Below, piece by piece: positions 34,368 to 42,878 of a stretch of DNA of 64,000 nucleotides. A program made the position numbers and the translations under genes. Origin of the DNA: Cryobacterium sp. (GTDB taxonomy: Bacteria; Actinomycetota; Actinomycetes; Actinomycetales; Microbacteriaceae); the NCBI RefSeq assembly GCF_026786305.1, contig NZ_JAJAYI010000089.1, positions 26,841 to 90,840 of the forward strand, read 5' to 3'. The notes below the pieces were generated by a model, which was not told the DNA's origin, did not search any database, and saw only the letters and a list, made by a program, of their open reading frames with translations. Position 1 is the stretch's first letter, and each line of letters starts with the position of its first letter.

Positions 34368-35290
34368 GACCGGTTCGCCTTTCTGCGGTAGGTGAGCACC
34401 CACATGATCGCAATGATGAGCAGGAAGAACAGGATCAGCACGGTGGATGCGATCCCGTAGTCGTTGTAGTCGAAGCTCAGGCCGAAGGCGTAGATGTTGA
34501 GCGTCTCCACCTCGTGGAATGACCCGCCACCCTTGCCCTTGGTGGCATAGAGAATGTCGAAAGTCTTGAGGGCATCAATGCCGCGCAGCACGATGGTCAC
34601 AATGACGGTGGCACGCAGCAGCGGCAGGGTGACAAACCAGAAGCGTTGCCAGGCGTTGGCGCCGTCGATGCGGGCCGCTTCATCGGGTTCGTCCGACAGC
34701 GAGGTGAGACCGGCCAGGAGCATCAGCACGACCATCGGCGTCCACTGCCAGATGTCCACAAACATGAGCGTGGGCAGTGCCGTGTACTGACCGGAGAGCC
34801 AGGGCTGCGCCGGAATACCGACCCAGCTCAGGACCTGGTTGGCGAAACCGATGTTCGGGTCGAAGATGAGGCGCCACATCATGCCGACGGCGACCGGAGT
34901 CGCCACGAGCGGCAGCAGGATTGCGACGCGCACCCATTTCTCGCCTCGGAACGGACGCCAGAGCAGGAGTGCAATGCACATTCCCAACACCATCTCGATG
35001 GCGAGCGCTCCTCCGGTAAAGACGAACGTGCGCATCACAGCAGGCCAGAACCGGTCGAAATCGCTGAGCACTTCGACGTAGTTGTTGAGTCCGACCACGT
35101 TGGATTCAGCGCGAACGGAGCCCTCTGAGTCGGTAATGCTGAGATAAAGGGTCCAGCCGAGCGGGACGGCGATCAATAGTCCGACGAAAATCATCGCGGG
35201 AGAGGCGAATAGCCACTTTCGATGACGGTTGGCCCAGGTGGAGAAGTTTTCCCACACCGTGGGCTTGGTGCTGACCATCGTGGTCATCAT
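34364..35290 (-). CDS. ABC sugar transporter permease, MalF type
   Basis: Predicted 308-residue CUT1 permease. The first helix lies at about 30-50; the EAA loop is DEAARIDGANAWQRFWFVTL (about residue 222). It lies 84 bases downstream of the binding-protein gene and is coupled to the second permease. The ATG pair at 35290/35287 leaves the exact start open by one codon. Confidence 0.9.
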   Translation of the reverse strand: MMTTMVSTKPTVWENFSTWANRHRKWLFASPAMIFVGLLIAVPLGWTLYLSITDSEGSVRAESNVVGLNNYVEVLSDFDRFWPAVMRTFVFTGGALAIEMVLGMCIALLLWRPFRGEKWVRVAILLPLVATPVAVGMMWRLIFDPNIGFANQVLSWVGIPAQPWLSGQYTALPTLMFVDIWQWTPMVVLMLLAGLTSLSDEPDEAARIDGANAWQRFWFVTLPLLRATVIVTIVLRGIDALKTFDILYATKGKGGGSFHEVETLNIYAFGLSFDYNDYGIASTVLILFFLLIIAIMWVLTYRRKANRS

Positions 35291-35374
35291 TCACCTCACA
35301 CTTTTTTTGCATGGTCAGAAGAGGGCTGGGGGCGCACGATCGGTGTCAATCGTGCGCCCCCAGCAGAATCGGCT

Positions 35375-36670
35375 CTACTCGTCGTCGAGGATGCCCTGGA
35401 AGGCATCGCTCGCAGCGTTCGCTGCCGCGTCGGAGTCGCCGCCGGTGATGGCGACGACGATCGGGTCTCCGACGATCTCGCGTGCTTCGGGCACTTTGAT
35501 GACGAGCGGGCGGTCATGACCGACGCCGTTTTTCGAGCTCGTGGAGATCGCAGCAGCAAGGTCAGCCGGGTAGGTCGACGTGCCGGCCGGGTCTTCCCAC
35601 ACCGACTGGCGTGCACCGGGAACGCCGTCCTGCTGAACCGCCAGGGTCAGTTCCTGGCTCGTCGCCCATTCGATGAACTTCCACGCTTCAGCTGAGTTGG
35701 CCGATTCAGCATTGACGCCCAGAGCCCAGGACGGCACGTTGTAGGCAACGGAGCCGCCGGGGCCGGCCGGCATCGGCGCAAAGCCGACGGTGTCGGACAC
35801 TTTGGAGGTCTCGGGGTCGGTCGCGTTTTTGTAGAGGCTGTCTGCCTCGGTGTAGAGGCCGGCCTGGCCCTGGGTGAAAATCGCCATGGCCTCGGGCCAG
35901 CTCATGTCCGTGCTGACGTTATCGGGGCCGTACTCGCGAATAAGTTTACCGTAGAAGGCATACGCTTCCTTGGCTTCGGGGCTGGCAATGGCGGAGTCAC
36001 CGTTTTCGTCGATGAAGTCACCACCGAAGCTGTACAGAAAGCTCGAGAACTGGGTGACGGCGGCGGACTTACCGGTGCGGGCAACGAAACCGGCTACGCC
36101 GGGGTTCTGTTCCTTGATCGCCTTGGCTGCGGCTTCGAGTTCGACCATCGTGGTGGGAACCTCGAGTCCGGCCTTGGCCAGCAGGTCCTTGCGGTAGTAC
36201 AGCACTTCCTGCTCGGTAATGATCGGGACTCCCACAACGTTGCCGTCATGGGTCGTCGATCCCACCGGTCCGGGCTGGAAGTCGCTCCAGTCCCAGTCTG
36301 CATTCGAGTCGACGTCGTCGCTCAGGTCGGCGAGGTAACCATTCTTGGCGAACAGCTTGCCTTCCTGAAGGGGGCGATACATCATGACGTCGATCTCGTC
36401 GGTGCCGGCGTTGAGCTTCACGTTGTACTGGTCCGAAAGCTGATCTTCGCCGTACTGGCTCAGTTCTACCGTCAGGCCGGTGGCCGCTTCGAACTCGGGC
36501 AGCTTGCTCTTGATTGTGTCGGTCCAGACGTGGTTGGCCAGGGTCACCCGAAGTGTTTTCGAGGCCCCGTCACCGTCGCTGGCGCCGGCACCGCACGCGG
36601 TGAGCGTGCCTACTGCGATGACAGTGGCTGCGACGATGGCCGCAACACGAAAAACGGAATGACGCTTCAC
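35375..36670 (-). CDS. ABC sugar transporter substrate-binding lipoprotein
   Basis: Predicted 431-residue extracellular solute-binding protein of the carbohydrate (family 1) class. It begins with a lipoprotein signal: basic VKRHSVFR, a hydrophobic core and lipobox GTLTAC with Cys at about residue 25. The mature protein has the typical two-lobe start (LRVTLANHVWTDTIKSKLPE) and MMYRPLQEGKLF. GTG 36670 is chosen because GGAGA precedes it; the upstream extension to 36766 has no signal-peptide character. First gene of the sugar-acid operon, divergent from the FadR-type regulator. Ligand unknown, possibly a hexonate or its glycoside. Confidence 0.9.
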   Translation of the reverse strand: MKRHSVFRVAAIVAATVIAVGTLTACGAGASDGDGASKTLRVTLANHVWTDTIKSKLPEFEAATGLTVELSQYGEDQLSDQYNVKLNAGTDEIDVMMYRPLQEGKLFAKNGYLADLSDDVDSNADWDWSDFQPGPVGSTTHDGNVVGVPIITEQEVLYYRKDLLAKAGLEVPTTMVELEAAAKAIKEQNPGVAGFVARTGKSAAVTQFSSFLYSFGGDFIDENGDSAIASPEAKEAYAFYGKLIREYGPDNVSTDMSWPEAMAIFTQGQAGLYTEADSLYKNATDPETSKVSDTVGFAPMPAGPGGSVAYNVPSWALGVNAESANSAEAWKFIEWATSQELTLAVQQDGVPGARQSVWEDPAGTSTYPADLAAAISTSSKNGVGHDRPLVIKVPEAREIVGDPIVVAITGGDSDAAANAASDAFQGILDDE

Positions 36671-36714
36671 TGTGTCTCCAATCTGAAGAACCGGCACTTG
36701 AGCCACGCTCCCCA

Positions 36715-36736
36715 ACAGATGCATCTTTACATCTGT
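36715..36736. promoter_or_regulatory. Candidate operator dyad of the sugar-acid operon
   Basis: A perfect seven-base dyad ACAGATG-N8-CATCTGT lies 45 bases upstream of the binding-protein start and 59 bases from the divergent FadR-type regulator. On the minus strand it lies just downstream of a possible promoter (TTGAAT, 17 bases, TAGCGT). The position fits repression by the adjacent regulator; this is inference. Confidence 0.4.
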
Positions 36737-36794
36737 CTCAAAAGAAAACGCTACCCAATAAAACATACTTATTCAACTCTGTTGTGGAAAGGAT

Positions 36795-37589
36795 ATGATC
36801 AATCGTATGACGCCCTCTGTGATGCCAGCGCCGGCTACCCAACCGCTTGTTGACCTGCCGTCCACGCTCGATGGCAACGGAACAGTGACGGGCCTGCACG
36901 CCCGCGTCGTCGACATGCTCGGCCTGGCCATCTGCGCCGGAGAACTCGCGAGCACGTCGGTCTTTCGCATTGAAGAGCTCGAGGAGCGATACGGCGTCTC
37001 GCGGTCAGTCGTGCGCGAGGCCATCCGGGTACTCGCTTCGATGGGCATGCTCGCCTCCCGCCGACGGGTCGGCGTGCAGATTCTGTCGGCGTCGGAATGG
37101 AACCTCTACGACCCGCAAGTCATTCGCTGGCGTCTCGCCTCACCCGCGCGCATCGCACAGCTGCGTTCACTCACCGAGTTGCGCACAGCCATTGAACCCC
37201 AGGCTGCCCGGCTGGCGGCTATCCGGGCGCCATTAGCGGACGCCAGTGAGCTCATGGGACTGGCCGGCAAACTGTGGGCCGCCGGTCAGGCCGACGACCC
37301 CGAGGCTTTTCTCGTGCTCGACATCGAGTTTCACCACCTGGTACTGGCCAGCTCGGGCAACGAGATGTTCGCCAAGCTCAATACCCTGGTTGCCGAGGTC
37401 CTGACCGGCCGCACGAACTACGGGCTCATGCCGCGACATCCGCACAATGAAGCCCTACAACTGCACGTCGACGTGGCCAGTGCGATTCAGCGTGGCAACC
37501 CCGAAGCAGCGCACGAAGCCATGCTCAAAATCATGGAACGGGCCTTCAACGAAATGAGTTCTATCTGGGACGGCACATCGACGGAGTGA
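36795..37589 (+). CDS. FadR-type GntR-family transcription regulator (FCD domain)
   Basis: Predicted 264-residue regulator. The N-terminal winged helix has YGVSRSVVREAIRVLASMGM and the wing ASRRRVGVQI. The C-terminal FCD domain (about 115-245) keeps likely metal-binding residues in FLVLDIEFHHLVLASSGN and a later LHVDVASAIQRG. Such proteins sense sugar acids and related metabolites (DgoR, UxuR, GntR types). ATG 36795 is close to AAAGGA; a second ATG at 36807 would give better spacing. Divergent from the sugar-acid operon, which it very probably controls. Confidence 0.9.
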   Translation: MINRMTPSVMPAPATQPLVDLPSTLDGNGTVTGLHARVVDMLGLAICAGELASTSVFRIEELEERYGVSRSVVREAIRVLASMGMLASRRRVGVQILSASEWNLYDPQVIRWRLASPARIAQLRSLTELRTAIEPQAARLAAIRAPLADASELMGLAGKLWAAGQADDPEAFLVLDIEFHHLVLASSGNEMFAKLNTLVAEVLTGRTNYGLMPRHPHNEALQLHVDVASAIQRGNPEAAHEAMLKIMERAFNEMSSIWDGTSTE

Positions 37590-37600
37590 GCGCCCGGTTG

Positions 37601-37640
37601 CGTGCCTGCTGACCCCTGAATGTGGGACCAAGCAGGCACG
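37601..37640 (+). terminator. Hairpin after the FadR-type regulator gene
   Basis: Ten-base perfect inverted repeat (CGTGCCTGCT at 37601-37610 and AGCAGGCACG at 37631-37640) with a 20-base loop, placed between the regulator and gnd. No T-run follows, so termination is uncertain. Confidence 0.4.
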
Positions 37641-37690
37641 TGGACTACCCTTGACAGTGGTCTGTTGATCTCAGCCCCAAAGGAGAAAAC

Positions 37691-39148
37691 GTGTCAGAGT
37701 CCGGTTCAGCACAGGCAAATATTGGTGTCGTCGGTCTGGCGGTGATGGGCTCGAACCTCGCACGCAACCTCGCCGGCCGCGAGGGAAACACCGTCGCGGT
37801 CTACAACCGCTCCCCCGAACGCACCCGCCTGCTCACGACCGAGCACCCCGAGGCGAACTTCGTCGCCTCCGAGAACATCGCGGACTTTGTCGCCTCGCTG
37901 ACCACGCCGCGCACCGCGATCATCATGGTGCAGGCCGGCCGCGGAACCGACGCCGTCATCTCGCAGCTATCCGAGCTGTTTGAGCCCGGCGACATCATCG
38001 TTGACGGCGGCAACGCCGAATTCACCGACACCATCCGTCGCGAAAAGGAGCAGAGCGCCAAGGGCCTCAACTTCGTCGGCGCCGGTATCTCCGGTGGCGA
38101 AGAGGGCGCCCTCAACGGCCCGAGCATCATGCCTGGCGGTTCGGTGGAGGCGTACAAGACCCTCGGCCCCATCCTCGAATCCATTGCTGCCGTTGTCGAC
38201 GGTGTGCCCTGCGTCACCCACATCGGCACCGACGGCGCCGGCCACTTCGTGAAAATGATCCACAACGGGATCGAGTACGCCGACATGCAGCTCATCGCCG
38301 AGGCGTATGACCTGCTGCGTAAGGTCGGTGGCCACTCCCCCGAGGCAATCGCCGACATCTTCACCGATTGGAACGACGGGGAACTCAACAGCTACCTGAT
38401 CGAGATCACCGCTGAGATTCTGCGCCAGGTCGACGCGAAGACCGGCGAGCCGTTCATCGACGTCGTGCTCGACGAGGCCGGCTCCAAGGGGACCGGCGTC
38501 TGGACCGTGCAGAATGCGCTTGACCTCGGCGTTCCTGTCGGCGGCATCGCCGAAGCGGTCTTCGCGCGCGCCGTTTCGAGCCACCCGGAGCAGCGCGGAC
38601 CGGTGCGCGCCACCATTACCGCCCGCCCCGAAATCTCCGTCGTCGGCCACACCTTTCAGGAAGACGTGCGCCAGGCGCTTTACGCCTCGAAAATCGTCGC
38701 CTACGCACAGGGTTTCGACGCGATCATCGCCGGTGCGGTCAAGTACAACTGGAACATCGACAAGGGTGCCATCGCCACCATCTGGCGCGGCGGCTGCATC
38801 ATTCGCGCGCAGTTCCTCAATCGCATCGTGGATGCCTACAACAACGACCCCTCGATCCCGAGCCTGCTCGTGGACCCGTATTTCGCCGAGGCCGTCGCCG
38901 CCGGTGAGGCCGCCTGGCGCCGTGTGGTCTCGACCGCCGCACTGTCGGGCATCCCGGTTCCCGGTTTCGGTTCCAGCCTGAGCTACTTCGACTCGCTCAC
39001 GAGCGAACGCCTGCCGGCCGCCCTGGTGCAAGGTCAGCGCGACTTCTTCGGTGCGCACACGTACCACCGCGTCGACATGCCCGGCACCTTCCACACCCTG
39101 TGGTCCGGCGACCGCGGTGAGATCGCCATCGAGGCATCCACGAACTAG
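37691..39148 (+). CDS. gnd: 6-phosphogluconate dehydrogenase, decarboxylating
   Basis: Predicted 485-residue dimeric NADP-dependent enzyme of the pentose phosphate pathway, converting 6-phosphogluconate to ribulose 5-phosphate. The Rossmann motif GVVGLAVMGSNLARNLA, the conserved IIVDGGNAEFTDTIRRE, GAGISGGEEGALNGPSIMPG and HNGIEYADMQLIAEAYDL are present, as is the C-terminal helix bundle with ALVQGQRDFFGAHTYHRVD. GTG at 37691 follows AAAGGAG. It stands next to the gluconate/hexonate island and would use the product of gluconokinase. It ends in a strong terminator. Confidence 0.97.
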   Translation: MSESGSAQANIGVVGLAVMGSNLARNLAGREGNTVAVYNRSPERTRLLTTEHPEANFVASENIADFVASLTTPRTAIIMVQAGRGTDAVISQLSELFEPGDIIVDGGNAEFTDTIRREKEQSAKGLNFVGAGISGGEEGALNGPSIMPGGSVEAYKTLGPILESIAAVVDGVPCVTHIGTDGAGHFVKMIHNGIEYADMQLIAEAYDLLRKVGGHSPEAIADIFTDWNDGELNSYLIEITAEILRQVDAKTGEPFIDVVLDEAGSKGTGVWTVQNALDLGVPVGGIAEAVFARAVSSHPEQRGPVRATITARPEISVVGHTFQEDVRQALYASKIVAYAQGFDAIIAGAVKYNWNIDKGAIATIWRGGCIIRAQFLNRIVDAYNNDPSIPSLLVDPYFAEAVAAGEAAWRRVVSTAALSGIPVPGFGSSLSYFDSLTSERLPAALVQGQRDFFGAHTYHRVDMPGTFHTLWSGDRGEIAIEASTN

Positions 39149-39161
39149 CCGTAATCGTCTG

Positions 39162-39224
39162 CCGGCCGGCGGCATCCACTCGCCCCACCGGGGTGCCGTG
39201 GATTCCGCCGGCCGGTTTCTTTCT
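39162..39224 (+). terminator. Intrinsic terminator of gnd
   Basis: Arms 39162-39179 (CCGGCCGGCGGCATCCAC) and 39198-39215 pair with a single mismatch and are followed by TTTCTTTCT. It lies 13 bases after the gnd stop. Confidence 0.85.
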
Positions 39225-39267
39225 CAACGCCCGCTTCACACCAGGGTCTGGAACAATGGTGTTACCC

Positions 39268-39633
39268 ATGACTGACAATCACCCCGAACTCTCCGGCTAC
39301 GAGCCCGACGACAACTACCGCCCCCTGCGTGGCAGGCATTTCACGTCAATTCTGCGGGTCGTCGTGGTGCTCGGCATTGTCGCCCTCGTCGTACCCGGCG
39401 TTCTCACGACAATGCGGGTTGCCTCCGACACCGCCGCCAACGCCTGTGTGACGGCGGTCGCTCGGTACTACCCCGCCGCCGTCGACTTCGACGCCCGATT
39501 CGAGTTCGCCGGGTCCGGCGGGTTCGGCTGGCAGTGTTATGCCATCGACCAGAACGAACGCGAGACCTTCGTGCAGCCACTCGGCGTCATTCCGTCGGCC
39601 CCGACGCAGCGGGCCCCGGGCATTCCGTCGTAA
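39268..39633 (+). CDS. Small single-pass membrane protein, unknown function
   Basis: Predicted 121-residue protein with a polar, Asp/Pro/Tyr-rich cytosolic N-terminus (about 1-28), one membrane helix (about 30-52) and an outside domain of about 65 residues with two cysteines (NACVTAVARYYPAAVDFDAR and GWQCYAIDQNE) that could form a disulfide. ATG 39268 is preferred; ATG 39256 is also possible and neither has a good ribosome-binding site. Family not recognised. Convergent with prs. Confidence 0.6.
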   Translation: MTDNHPELSGYEPDDNYRPLRGRHFTSILRVVVVLGIVALVVPGVLTTMRVASDTAANACVTAVARYYPAAVDFDARFEFAGSGGFGWQCYAIDQNERETFVQPLGVIPSAPTQRAPGIPS

Positions 39634-39642
39634 CGCACAGGC

Positions 39643-39694
39643 CGGTCGAAATCTCCACACGCCCGACCAACGGGCCCGACAGGCTCGACCGACG
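39643..39694. repeat. REP-like element remnants between convergent genes
   Basis: GGCCGGTCGAAATCTCC (from 39641) and CCCGACAGGCTCGACCGACG (39674-39693) share the core of the dispersed GGTCGAGCCTGTCG element, one in each orientation, in the 77-base gap between the small membrane protein and prs. They may serve as a bidirectional terminator, as at 23.6 kb. Confidence 0.55.
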
Positions 39695-39710
39695 AGTCAC
39701 CACCGGAACG

Positions 39711-40688
39711 CTACGCGGCGCCGTCGAACATTGAGGTAACCGAACCCTCGTCGAAGACCTCGTGGATGGCGCGAGCCAACAGCGGTGCGATCGGCAGCAC
39801 CGTCAGGGTCGGAAAACGCTTCTCGGGCGGGATCGGCAGGGTGTCGGTGACGACGACAGCGCTGATGGCTGGGTTCTGCAGCATGTCCACGGCTGGGTCG
39901 CTGAACACGGCGTGGGTGGCGGCGACGACGACGCCGATTGCGCCGGCCTCGCGCAGGGCCTCGGCGGCCAGGGCAATCGTGCGTCCGGTGTCGATCATGT
40001 CGTCGACGAGCAGGCAGACGCGGCCGTTCACCTGACCAACAATCTCGTGCACGGAAACCCGATTGGGCACGAGCGGGTCGCGACGCTTGTGAATGATGGC
40101 GAGCGGAACGCCGAGGCGATCGCTCCAGATGTCGGCGACGCGCACGCGGCCCATGTCGGGCGATACCACGGTGAGCGTGGCCGGGTCGAGCTTCTCGCGG
40201 AAGTGCTCCAGTAGCACCGGCATCGCAAACAGGTGGTCAACGGGACCGTCGAAGAAGCCCTGAATCTGGGCGGCGTGCAGGTCAATCGACATGATGCGAT
40301 CGGCGCCGGCGACCTTGAACAGGTCGGCGACGAGGCGGGCCGAGATCGGTTCGCGGCCGCGACCCTTCTTGTCCTGCCGAGCGTAGGGATAGAACGGCGC
40401 GACCACGGTGATGCGCTTGGCCGAGGCCCGCTTGAGCGCATCAACCATGATGAGCTGTTCCATCAGCCATTCGTTGATCGGCGCGGTGTGGGACTGGATG
40501 ACGAAGGCATCCGAGCCGCGCACACTCTCGTCGAACCGGGCATACAGTTCGCCATTGGCGAAGGTGCGCGCATCGGTGTGGAGCAGCTCTGAACCAAGCT
40601 CCGTGGCGATGTCAAGAGCGAGCTGCGGGTGCGCTCGCCCCGAAACCAGTACTAGTCGTTTGTCACCGCTGGTCTTGATTTCCGACAC
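39711..40688 (-). CDS. prs: Ribose-phosphate pyrophosphokinase
   Basis: Predicted 325-residue enzyme making PRPP from ribose 5-phosphate and ATP. It shows LVSGRAHPQLALDIATELG, the ATP-loop region YPYARQDKKGRGREPISARL, DLHAAQIQGFFDGPVDHL and the PRPP-binding signature VCLLVDDMIDTGRTI. GTG start at 40688, directly abutting the glmU stop. glmU–prs is a widely kept bacterial pair. Confidence 0.96.
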   Translation of the reverse strand: MSEIKTSGDKRLVLVSGRAHPQLALDIATELGSELLHTDARTFANGELYARFDESVRGSDAFVIQSHTAPINEWLMEQLIMVDALKRASAKRITVVAPFYPYARQDKKGRGREPISARLVADLFKVAGADRIMSIDLHAAQIQGFFDGPVDHLFAMPVLLEHFREKLDPATLTVVSPDMGRVRVADIWSDRLGVPLAIIHKRRDPLVPNRVSVHEIVGQVNGRVCLLVDDMIDTGRTIALAAEALREAGAIGVVVAATHAVFSDPAVDMLQNPAISAVVVTDTLPIPPEKRFPTLTVLPIAPLLARAIHEVFDEGSVTSMFDGAA

Positions 40689-42149
40689 CTATTCTCCAGT
40701 CTTCGTGCTGTCCACGCGTTCCGTGCTGCTGGGGCTGGCAGCCGCAGCGGTAGCAGCGGCTGTGCCCGGACGGTTGGCGTGCACCCAGCCGTCCATGTTG
40801 CGTTGCGGAGCCACGTTGATGGCCAGTGCGCCGGCCGGTACGCTCTTGCGCACGACCGTGCCTGCCCCCGTGTACGCTCCGTCCCCAATTGTAATCGGCG
40901 CGACGAAGACGTTGTGCGACCCGGTGCGCACATGCGACCCGATCGCCGAGTGGTGTTTGGCTACGCCGTCATAGTTGGCGAAGATTGTTCCGGCGCCAAT
41001 ATTCGACCCCACGCCGACGGTGGCGTCGCCCACATAGCTCAAGTGCGGCACCTTGCTGCCGGCGCCGATCTGGGCGTTCTTGGTCTCGACGAAAGCGCCG
41101 ATCTTGCCGTCAGCGCCGAGCACGGTATTGGGCCGCAGGTAGGAGAACGGGCCAACGGATGCCCCGGCCTCGATAACCGCGAGGGTCGCATCGGTGCGGT
41201 TCACTCGGGCATCCTCGCCGATCTCACAGTCGCGCAGGGTGGTGTCCGGGCCGATGATGGCACCGGTAGCCACCACGGTGGCCCCAACAATCTGGGTACC
41301 CGGCAGCAGGGTGACGTCGGCCGCCAGTACTGCTTTCAGGTCGATCCAGGTGGTGGCCGGGTCTTGCACGGTCACACCGGCGAGCTGCCAGCCGCGCACG
41401 ATCAGGGCATTGAGCTTCTGCGCGGTATCGCCCAGCTGGGCGCGGTCATTGATGCCGGCGACGATCCAGGAATCGGCGACGGGAACGGCGCTCACCTCGG
41501 AGCCGGCCCCGCGCAACAGCTCGATCACATCGGTGAGGTATTTCTCACCCTGCGCGTTGGCGGTGGTGAGCTGGGCGAGCTGCTCGCGCAGCGTGGCCAG
41601 GCCGAACAGGTAGACGCCGGCATTGATCTCGGTGACGGCCAATTCGGCATCCGTCGCATCTTTCTGCTCAACGATGCGGTCGAAAGCGCCCTCGACCGAG
41701 CGGATGATGCGGCCATAACCGGTCGCGTCGTCGGGGTAGGCGGAGAGCACGGTGCCCGCAGCGGCGCCCTTGCGGTGGGAGGCGATGAAGGAGGCGAGCG
41801 TGGCGGCGTTCAGCAGCGGCACGTCACCGTTGATGACGAGTACGTCACCGTCGAAATCAGCCGGCAGCGCGGCGACGGCCTGCTCGACGGCGCGGCCGGT
41901 GCCGGGAATCTCGTCCTGGTCAACGATCGTGCTCTCCGGCAGGTCTTCGGCCACAACGGCGGCGAGCAGGTCGCGTTCGTGCCGCACGACGGTGATGACG
42001 TGGGCGGCGTCGAGGGCGCGCGCGGTGGCCAGCACATGGCTGACGATCGGTACTCCGGCGAGCGGATGCAGCAGCTTTGGCAGGCTGGACTTCATGCGCG
42101 TGCCCTGGCCGGCGGCCAACACAATGATGGCGAGGCGGGCGTCTGTCAC
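40689..42149 (-). CDS. glmU: Bifunctional GlmU: N-acetylglucosamine-1-phosphate uridyltransferase / glucosamine-1-phosphate acetyltransferase
   Basis: Predicted 486-residue enzyme making UDP-GlcNAc for peptidoglycan. The N-terminal uridyltransferase begins IIVLAAGQGTRMKSSLPK (residues about 8-25) with GDVPLLNAATL. The C-terminal left-handed beta helix from about residue 260 has hexapeptide repeats and acetyltransferase residues in YDGVAKHHSAIGSH. The tail (455-486) is Ala/Thr/Ser-rich and ends STERVDSTKTGE. GTG 42149 follows AGGAAT; a longer frame to 42491 reads through the tRNA-Gln gene and is rejected. Confidence 0.95.
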   Translation of the reverse strand: MTDARLAIIVLAAGQGTRMKSSLPKLLHPLAGVPIVSHVLATARALDAAHVITVVRHERDLLAAVVAEDLPESTIVDQDEIPGTGRAVEQAVAALPADFDGDVLVINGDVPLLNAATLASFIASHRKGAAAGTVLSAYPDDATGYGRIIRSVEGAFDRIVEQKDATDAELAVTEINAGVYLFGLATLREQLAQLTTANAQGEKYLTDVIELLRGAGSEVSAVPVADSWIVAGINDRAQLGDTAQKLNALIVRGWQLAGVTVQDPATTWIDLKAVLAADVTLLPGTQIVGATVVATGAIIGPDTTLRDCEIGEDARVNRTDATLAVIEAGASVGPFSYLRPNTVLGADGKIGAFVETKNAQIGAGSKVPHLSYVGDATVGVGSNIGAGTIFANYDGVAKHHSAIGSHVRTGSHNVFVAPITIGDGAYTGAGTVVRKSVPAGALAINVAPQRNMDGWVHANRPGTAAATAAAASPSSTERVDSTKTGE

Positions 42150-42184
42150 GGGATTCCTAACGCAGTGTTGAGAGAAAGTAAATG

Positions 42185-42256
42185 CTCCGCCACCAGGATT
42201 CGAACCTGGACCGAACAGCTCCAAAGGCTGCCGTGCTGCCGTTACACTATGGCGGA
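42185..42256 (-). tRNA. tRNA-Gln (anticodon UUG)
   Basis: Minus-strand cloverleaf: acceptor TCCGCCA/TGGCGGA, D-arm with AACGGCAG, anticodon loop CTTTGGA giving UUG, T-arm CCAGG/CCTGG with TTCGAAT, and discriminator G. CCA is not encoded (CAT follows). It sits 35 bases upstream of the glmU start. Confidence 0.92.
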
Positions 42257-42377
42257 ACGTTCCGGCCGAGGCCAGCAACGAGTCAAGTCTGCCAGATTCC
42301 AGCGGCCCGCGGCACCGCTGGCGCGCTCCGGAGGCCTCTCGGCGAAGAAACCCCCCGGTAAGCGGGATAATGGAGGA

Positions 42378-42869
42378 ATGCCTGGCCATGATGAAGTCGA
42401 CCGAATAGTCGATTCGTGGCTGCGCGAACGGCCCGATCTTGATTTTGCGCCGCTGCAGGTGCTCAGCCGGGTTGCCCGGTTGTCCAAGCACCTCGACCGC
42501 GCCCGCCGCACGGCTTTTTCCCGCTCGGAGCTCGCGTCGTGGGAGTTCGATGTGCTCTCGGCCCTTCGCCGGGCCGGCACCCCCTACGAACTCAGCCCGA
42601 AAGCCCTGTTGCAGCAGACGCTCGTCTCAAGCGGCACCATGACGAACCGCATCGACGGGCTCGTCGAGCGCGGACTCGTGAAGCGCCGCTCCGCGCCCAA
42701 CGACGGGCGCGGCATTCTGGTGGGCATGACCCCCGCCGGTCTCACCCGAGTGGATGCCGCCATCACCCGGCTGGTCGACGCCGAAGCGGAACTGCTCGAC
42801 ACCCTCTCGGTGACCGATCAGGAGCGGCTGGCTGGCCTGCTGCGCAAGCTCAGCCTCGACTTCGACTAG
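42378..42869 (+). CDS. MarR-family transcription regulator
   Basis: Predicted 163-residue winged-helix regulator. It carries DEVDRIVDSWLRERPDLD, PLQVLSRVARLSKHLDRARR, recognition-helix region TLVSSGTMTNRIDGLVERGL and wing VKRRSAPNDGRGILVGMTPAG. GGAGGA sits almost directly before the ATG, a tight spacing, but no better start is visible. It is convergent with metI and follows the divergently oriented tRNA-Gln. Target and ligand unknown. Confidence 0.85.
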   Translation: MPGHDEVDRIVDSWLRERPDLDFAPLQVLSRVARLSKHLDRARRTAFSRSELASWEFDVLSALRRAGTPYELSPKALLQQTLVSSGTMTNRIDGLVERGLVKRRSAPNDGRGILVGMTPAGLTRVDAAITRLVDAEAELLDTLSVTDQERLAGLLRKLSLDFD

Positions 42870-42878
42870 CCGCCGGCA

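Noticed and set aside
40779-42377. Apparent long N-terminal extension of the MarR gene on the plus strand
   Set aside because: The region is antisense to glmU and the tRNA-Gln gene; the MarR domain starts at 42378 with its own ribosome-binding site.
42150-42491. Apparent 114-residue N-terminal extension of GlmU
   Set aside because: It would translate through the tRNA-Gln gene; GTG 42149 gives the standard GlmU start.
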